NCBI GenBank assembly: GCA_900765525.1
Contig: CAAFRY010000022.1
Span: 1 to 8,969 of the forward strand
Direction of reading: 5' to 3'
Source of the DNA: an uncultured Blautia sp.
GTDB lineage: Bacteria > Bacillota > Clostridia > Lachnospirales > Lachnospiraceae
Length of the DNA stretch: 8,969 nt
The notes beneath the pieces were generated by a model. The model did no database searches. It was not told the origin of the DNA and was given only the letters and a program-made list of their open reading frames with translations. Each line of letters starts with the position of its first letter. The first letter of the stretch is position 1. Positions 1 through 8,969 of this stretch are shown here, piece by piece. The position numbers were made by a program, and so were the translations under genes.

Positions 1-5072
<5,072 letters not shown>

Positions 5073-5093
5073 AAAGCTGCTGATGTCAAAGTA

Positions 5094-5151
5094 TTTTAGT
5101 TGGATATGGGCGGCGGCCGGGCCGCCCTGCAGATAAATATCCATAATAAAA
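5094..5151 (+). promoter_or_regulatory. Extended intergenic stem-loop between the adhesin and major pilin genes
   Basis: The core stem is GGGCGGC (5108-5114) pairing with GCCGCCC (5121-5127) around a 6-base loop, GGCCGG. It is extended by TGGATAT (5101-5107) pairing with ATATCCA (5137-5143), with a 9-base bulge on the 3' side. TTTTA (5094-5098) can also pair with TAAAA (5147-5151) across a small internal loop. The 3' side is followed by A residues, not a T tract, so a classical intrinsic terminator is not supported. It ends 7 bases before the AAGGAGG of the major pilin. Known roles for such elements are mRNA processing or 5'-end protection that raises expression of the downstream gene. Here that would favour backbone pilin over adhesin; this is inference. 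Confidence 0.6.
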
Positions 5152-5158
5152 AAGTCTC

Positions 5159-5165
5159 AAGGAGG
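5159..5165 (+). promoter_or_regulatory. Ribosome binding site of the major pilin
   Basis: AAGGAGG lies 8 bases before the ATG at 5174, an optimal spacing. With the ATG start it predicts strong translation, as expected for the most abundant subunit of the fibre. Confidence 0.85.
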
Positions 5166-5173
5166 AATTTTTA

Positions 5174-6805
5174 ATGAAGACGAAAAAGAAAACAAAGTTT
5201 TCAAAAGTCCTGGCATTTTGCCTGGCAATGGTATTGGCTCTGTCCATGAGCGTAACGGCTTTTGCAGCTATCAGCAGCTCATCAACAGCCGACTTTACAG
5301 TAACCGGATTTGATACAGACAAAGAAGTGGAAGTATCTGCCTACAAAATTATCGATGTAAATGTAGACGATGCTTCCGGACAGCCCCTGAATCCTATGTA
5401 TACCTGGACAGATGAAGTGGCAGGATGGGTAAGCACCAATTACTCTGCTTATGTGGATACGAATCTGGGAGCAAATGCAGTGGCAGATGCTTTCGAAGGT
5501 GTGTCCGCAGATAATTTAACCAAGTTTCTGGAAGAAATGAGCGCAGCCATTAAGGCAGGAACCATCACAATCACTCCTGTAACTGAAACATCTGCTAACG
5601 GAAACGACAGCGCTACATTTACTGGTATGGAAATGGGAGAATATCTTCTGACTGCAAAGGGCGGTGTGAAGATTTATCAGCCTACTACTGTGCAGGTGGT
5701 GCCGGTTTATAATGAAGAAACTCAGCACTGGGAAATTGGAAATCCGGTCATCGGCACAGAAAGCACAATGAAAAGCTCAGCTCCTGGTATTAGCAAGGAT
5801 GTGACAGAAGAGGATGATAATACAGTAGCTATCGGTGATACAGTAGGATACACCCTTACTGTAACCGTGCCTTCTTACCCTGTAAACGCAACCAACACTC
5901 GCTTTGAAGTGGGAGATACTTTAGGCGCAGGTTTAACTTTTGACGGAAACGATACAATAAAGGTTTACTCTGATGCAGCCCTGCAGAATGAAATTTCCGC
6001 TGCAAATTATGAGATTACAAATCCGGGACAGACTACTCCGGGAGAAGCCACCTTTTTGGTTACCTTTAAGGATGATTTCACAACTGCTTATACCGGTACA
6101 ACTCTGCATGTTACATACACAGCCACAGTAAATGAAAATGCCTTTGGTGAAGACGCTCTGGGCAACGATGCTTTTCTGGGATATGACAATGACCCATACA
6201 CAGACAGCGACTATGAAACAACCACAGAAAAAGATGTATATACCTACGGAATCAATCTGACAAAGGTAGATAAGGAAGGAAATTCTTTGACTGGCGCAAA
6301 GTTCACACTGACAAAAGATGGCGAACAGACTGCTATGAAATTCAACGGAAGCAACGGAGCTTACACCTATGACTCACAGAACGGTGGAACAGTTGAAGAG
6401 TTAGATGTTGCCGCTGACGGAACTTTGGCTATCCAGGGTCTGGATGTAGGAACCTATATCTTAAAGGAGACAAAAGCTCCCAGTGATTATGTGCTGCCAA
6501 ACGGACAGATTACTATTGTTATAGCAGATGCAGACCCGGACGGTGTTATTGACGGAACTGCAGGAAATATTGTGACAGCCAATGGAACAATCAAACTGTA
6601 TGTGGATGAGTACAATAATAGAGTTCCTACAATTACAGACAATGTGATTTCCTTCGAAGTAGAAAACACCAGCTCTGATGACGCAGGATTCCAGCTTCCT
6701 GTTACAGGTGGCGCAGGTACCATGCTGTTCACTGTATGCGGTATCCTTCTTATGGGAGGAGCTGTTGCTATGGTAGTTGTGCTGGCCAGAAAGAAAAGAG
6801 CATAA
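5174..6805 (+). CDS. Major (backbone) pilin, SpaA-type, LPVTG-anchored
   Basis: This 543-residue protein is the likely backbone subunit, polymerised by the class C sortases encoded next to it. The signal peptide is residues 1-31 (KTKKKTK, a hydrophobic core, then AFA cleavage). An N-terminal domain spans about 37-195. A D2-type fimbrial isopeptide domain spans about 204-325 (K208 first strand, N320 or N322 late strand). A SpaA/Cna-B-like domain spans about 358-500 with K364, E432 in the E-box YILKETKAPSDY (428-439), and N498. The sorting signal is LPVTG at 508-512 with a hydrophobic segment and RKKRA tail. K200 in TMKSSAPGISK sits where backbone pilins carry the YPK pilin-motif lysine, at the end of the first domain, so I propose it as the polymerisation lysine. 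The classical WxxxVxVYPK is not intact. Length and three-domain layout fit known backbone pilins. The call is firm; the linking lysine is inferred. Confidence 0.93.
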   Translation: MKTKKKTKFSKVLAFCLAMVLALSMSVTAFAAISSSSTADFTVTGFDTDKEVEVSAYKIIDVNVDDASGQPLNPMYTWTDEVAGWVSTNYSAYVDTNLGANAVADAFEGVSADNLTKFLEEMSAAIKAGTITITPVTETSANGNDSATFTGMEMGEYLLTAKGGVKIYQPTTVQVVPVYNEETQHWEIGNPVIGTESTMKSSAPGISKDVTEEDDNTVAIGDTVGYTLTVTVPSYPVNATNTRFEVGDTLGAGLTFDGNDTIKVYSDAALQNEISAANYEITNPGQTTPGEATFLVTFKDDFTTAYTGTTLHVTYTATVNENAFGEDALGNDAFLGYDNDPYTDSDYETTTEKDVYTYGINLTKVDKEGNSLTGAKFTLTKDGEQTAMKFNGSNGAYTYDSQNGGTVEELDVAADGTLAIQGLDVGTYILKETKAPSDYVLPNGQITIVIADADPDGVIDGTAGNIVTANGTIKLYVDEYNNRVPTITDNVISFEVENTSSDDAGFQLPVTGGAGTMLFTVCGILLMGGAVAMVVVLARKKRA

Positions 6806-6835
6806 GTACCAGACACAGGATAATGGGTTTTATAG

Positions 6836-7738
6836 ATGAGACAAAAGAAAGAAAAAAAGAAGGAAAAAAAGAATAGAAGAAACCCATGGATACTCCTGGC
6901 GCCCCTGCTGATTTTTGCAGCGGGCGCCGGGATTTTCCTTTACCCTGCTATAAGTAATTATATTGCGGAGAGACAGCAAAAAAGTATCATCAGAACCTAT
7001 CAGGCTCAGGTGGAAAATCAGGATGAACAGGCCACAGAAGCAGCCTGGGCGGAGGCGGAAAAATACAACGAAAATCTGGCGGGAGACCCGGTACACGACC
7101 CTTTTATCATGGGCAGCGGCTATGTGCTGCCGGACAACTACCAGGAGGTCTTGAACCTGAATGGAGATGGCGTCATGGGATATGTGGAAATTCCTTCTAT
7201 AGATGTATACCTTCCTATTTATCATGGAACCAGCGAAGAAACCCTGGAAAAAGGTGCCGGGCATCTGGACGTGACAGCTCTTCCCGTAGGAGGTCTGAAC
7301 CGCCACAGTGTTATCAGCGCTCACCGGGGGCTGCCCAGCGCCCAGCTCTTTACCAGACTGGACGAGATGGAAGAGGGGGATGTGTTTTATCTCCATATAT
7401 TAGACCGGATATTGGCCTATGAGGTGGACCAGATAACTGTCATTGAGCCGGAGGAGCTCAGCTCCCTGGACCCGGAAGCAGATAAAGACCTGGTAACTCT
7501 TCTTACCTGTACCCCTTATGCAGTAAACACCCACCGGCTTTTGGTGAGAGGAACCCGGGTACCCTATGAGGAAGCTTATGAAAAACAGAAGCTTCGGGAA
7601 ATAGAAACCGGCTATTGGTTAGAGGAATACAGACAGGCCATCATCCTGGGGGGAGGAATTTTGGCAGGTATCCTGATTCTGACCATCATGATTGGAAAAA
7701 TCAGCAAAAGAAAACGAGGAAAACAACGAGGAAAATGA
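6836..7738 (+). CDS. Class C sortase (pilin polymerase), first copy
   Basis: This 300-residue membrane transpeptidase would cleave LPxTG-like motifs and join pilins by isopeptide bonds. It has a very basic cytoplasmic N-terminus, a membrane segment at about 18-36, and a class C lid motif DPF at 88-90. The catalytic His163 lies in SAHRG, Cys225 in TLLTC (221-225), and Arg234 in NTHRLLVRG, nine residues after the Cys as in class C sortases. A second membrane segment (268-287) and a basic tail typical of the class follow. The ATG at 6836 is 30 bases after the major pilin stop with no terminator between, so the genes are probably co-transcribed. Only a weak GGG lies 8 bases before the start, suggesting low translation. 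Two runs of seven A (6852-6858, 6864-6870) fall within the first twelve codons. No other in-frame start codon fits before the membrane segment. Confidence 0.95.
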   Translation: MRQKKEKKKEKKNRRNPWILLAPLLIFAAGAGIFLYPAISNYIAERQQKSIIRTYQAQVENQDEQATEAAWAEAEKYNENLAGDPVHDPFIMGSGYVLPDNYQEVLNLNGDGVMGYVEIPSIDVYLPIYHGTSEETLEKGAGHLDVTALPVGGLNRHSVISAHRGLPSAQLFTRLDEMEEGDVFYLHILDRILAYEVDQITVIEPEELSSLDPEADKDLVTLLTCTPYAVNTHRLLVRGTRVPYEEAYEKQKLREIETGYWLEEYRQAIILGGGILAGILILTIMIGKISKRKRGKQRGK

Positions 7739-7740
7739 TG
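7728..7740 (+). promoter_or_regulatory. Overlapping stop/start junction with Shine-Dalgarno between the two sortases
   Basis: GAGG at 7728-7731 lies inside the end of the first sortase gene. It precedes two in-frame ATGs, at 7735 (3 bases away) and 7738 (6 bases away). The first sortase stops at TGA 7736-7738, embedded in ATGATGA. Either ATG overlaps the stop, which is the classic arrangement for translational coupling. Spacing favours the ATG at 7738. Confidence 0.75.
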
Positions 7741-8805
7741 AAAAAATTTTTCAGCCTTCTGGCGCTGCTGCTGTTTCTCCTGGGATTGGGACTGGTATGC
7801 TATCCCCTGATACAGGGGACGCTGGGAGACAGCAGACAGCAGCAGGCAATTGCAGATTTCCGGCAGCAAAGGCAGACAGAGGTGGAACAAGGGAAGGAAA
7901 CTGAAGACAAGGGCGCCGGGGATACAGAAGAAGCAGGAGAAGCAACAGGCGAGACAACAGGGGTGGAGAAAACGGCAGATGAGCTGGCAGGAACAGATGC
8001 GGCAGATAAGGCTGCAGAGGCAGAAAACTATCGCCAGCTTCTGGAACAGATGGAAAGCTATAACCAGAAAATCTACCAGGAAAAACAACAGTCTCTCTGC
8101 GATGCATGGAGCTATACGCAGAATGTATTTGATTTTCCGGCTTTCGGGCTGGAAGACGATATGATTGGATACCTGACCATAGAAGCCATGGATTTGGAAC
8201 TGCCTTTGTATATCGGAGCCAATTACGACAACATGACCAAGGGAGGGGCTGTCTTGGCCCAGACCAGTATGCCCATAGGCGGAGAAAATACAAACTGTGT
8301 GATTGCTGCCCACAGGGGCTGGAGAGGGGAAGCCATGTTCCGGGACATTGAAGTTTTAAAGCCCGGGGATGTGGTAAAGCTGACCAATCTGTGGGAAGAG
8401 CTGTACTACCAGGTGGAAAAGACAATAGCCATCCGGCCGGAAGATATTGATGCTGTGAAAATCCTGGAGGGAAGGGATATGGTGACGCTCATCACCTGCC
8501 ACCCTTACACCCATAATTATCAAAGATATGTAGTGTACTGTACCCGCAGCGATACACCTCCTATTGAGGGACAAGCTGTAAATAACAGAACAAAAGAAGA
8601 AAACCAAGAGCAGAAAAATGAAATTCCCTTTGACGGCGTGGCTTATCAATCCTCGGCCGTGGCAATCAAAAGAGAAAAGCTGTTGACCTGGATAGGCATT
8701 GGAATCCTGGTGCTGCTTTTGGTGGTACTGCTCTTTCTTCTTATTAAAAGCAGACAGGGAAAAAGGGAAAAGGAGAAAAGAAGAAAAAGGATGAGAAGAA
8801 GATAA
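7738..8805 (+). CDS. Class C sortase, second copy, with long acidic linker and DAW lid
   Basis: Starting at the ATG at 7738 this is a 355-residue sortase (one residue longer from 7735). It has an N-terminal membrane segment (about 4-25), then a low-complexity Glu/Thr/Gly/Ala-rich linker at about 47-96. The lid region follows, with D122-A123-W124 where class C enzymes usually have DPW, DPF or DPY. The catalytic residues are His192 (AAHRG), Cys254 in TLITC (250-254) and Arg263 (NYQR), with the same Cys-Arg spacing as the first sortase. A C-terminal membrane segment (about 318-336) and a very basic tail follow. It differs clearly from the first copy (CHPYTHNYQR against CTPYAVNTHR). A distinct substrate is therefore plausible, for example joining the LPFAG adhesin or linking the fibre to the wall. 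The linker makes it longer than the usual 280-300 residues. An upstream TTG at 7615 would give a longer product but has no support. The assignment is firm; the division of labour is inferred. Confidence 0.93.
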   Translation: MKKFFSLLALLLFLLGLGLVCYPLIQGTLGDSRQQQAIADFRQQRQTEVEQGKETEDKGAGDTEEAGEATGETTGVEKTADELAGTDAADKAAEAENYRQLLEQMESYNQKIYQEKQQSLCDAWSYTQNVFDFPAFGLEDDMIGYLTIEAMDLELPLYIGANYDNMTKGGAVLAQTSMPIGGENTNCVIAAHRGWRGEAMFRDIEVLKPGDVVKLTNLWEELYYQVEKTIAIRPEDIDAVKILEGRDMVTLITCHPYTHNYQRYVVYCTRSDTPPIEGQAVNNRTKEENQEQKNEIPFDGVAYQSSAVAIKREKLLTWIGIGILVLLLVVLLFLLIKSRQGKREKEKRRKRMRRR

Positions 8806-8969
8806 AAGAGAGTAAAAAGAAAAGCAGACCATATTAAGGAAAGACCGGAGGAATAATACGGCCAACGGTATTCTGTAAATTTGATACAACAGGAAGTAGA
8901 AAGTTTGAAGGTCAAGGCGGGGGGCGGGAAGATAACCCCGCCAAAGCATATCTATACCACATCAGATTA
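8806..8969 (+). other. Downstream non-coding region
   Basis: No convincing gene starts or ends here. A GGAGG at 8847-8851 looks like a ribosome binding site, but no start codon with a usable open frame follows at normal spacing. It could be a remnant or chance in purine-rich sequence. The only clear structure is the GC-rich inverted repeat listed separately. The last bases may belong to the control region of the next transcription unit, beyond the window. Confidence 0.5.
8916..8942. repeat. GC-rich inverted repeat downstream of the sortases
   Basis: GGCGGGG (8916-8922) is perfectly complementary to CCCCGCC (8936-8942) with a 13-base loop. A competing six-pair stem uses GGCGGG (8923-8928) with CCCGCC (8937-8942) and an 8-base loop. 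Neither strand shows a T tract after the stem, so it does not fit a classical intrinsic terminator. It could still end or protect the operon transcript, or belong to the next gene's leader. Confidence 0.5.

Noticed and set aside
5108..5160. Intrinsic terminator between the adhesin and major pilin genes
   Set aside because: The stem is strong, but what follows on the + strand is A-rich with no run of T. On the minus strand there is no gene for it to terminate.
6823..6876. ATG at 6823 as an alternative start or small leader ORF before the first sortase
   Set aside because: It is in a different frame from the sortase and meets TAG at 6874 after 17 codons. AGGA is only 2 bases away, too close for a working ribosome binding site.
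6830..7396. Minus-strand open frame of 188 codons opposite the first sortase
   Set aside because: It lies wholly opposite a gene with a full set of catalytic sortase motifs, its product has no recognisable features, and its openness follows from the codon pattern of the + strand. The other minus-strand frames in the window are rejected for the same reason.
7615..7737. TTG start at 7615 giving a 396-residue second sortase
   Set aside because: It would overlap the first sortase gene by 124 bases. The extra residues are hydrophilic and unlike a sortase N-terminus, and no ribosome binding site precedes it. The ATG pair at 7735/7738 directly precedes the hydrophobic anchor and has GAGG upstream.
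8847..8900. Small gene after the GGAGG at 8847-8851
   Set aside because: No ATG, GTG or TTG lies at suitable spacing with an open frame; the nearby frames close at once (for example TAA after CTG, and TGA in the ATTTGA stretch).

Overview
The window carries a compact sortase-assembled pilus operon of a Gram-positive bacterium, all on the + strand. Four genes lie in order: a very large surface adhesin/ancillary (probably tip) pilin (96-5072), a major backbone pilin (5174-6805), and two class C (pilin-polymerising) sortases (6836-7738 and about 7738-8805). Strong AAGGAGG ribosome binding sites, sorting signals with charged tails, moderate GC content and the domain mix (fibro-slime domain with SpaA and Spy0128-like isopeptide domains) suggest a gut-type Clostridia, most likely Lachnospiraceae. 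The taxon is inferred from style and family knowledge, not from a marker gene.

Layout. Bases 1-95 hold the leader and perhaps the last codons of an upstream gene, whose frame cannot be decided. The adhesin starts at a GTG. A 101-base gap containing a strong GC-rich extended stem-loop separates it from the major pilin. The major pilin and first sortase are 30 bases apart. The two sortase genes overlap in an ATGATGA junction, which suggests translational coupling. Bases 8806-8969 hold no gene that I can support, only a GC-rich inverted repeat.

How the genes would work together. Both pilins have Sec signal peptides and C-terminal sorting signals (LPFAG in the adhesin, LPVTG in the backbone). 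After secretion, the sortases would cleave these motifs. They would join backbone subunits to each other through a pilin lysine (K200 is my candidate) and cap the fibre with the adhesin. Most of the adhesin is a chain of five domains, each with a recognisable Lys/Glu/Asn set for a self-formed isopeptide bond. These should make a rigid stalk carrying the fibro-slime domain and an N-terminal disordered acidic region. No class A (housekeeping) sortase, basal pilin or regulator is visible in the window.

The system type is known. The parts that deserve a second look are the LPFAG/LPVTG split, the intergenic RNA structure, the DAW lid and long linker of the second sortase, and the domain architecture of the adhesin.
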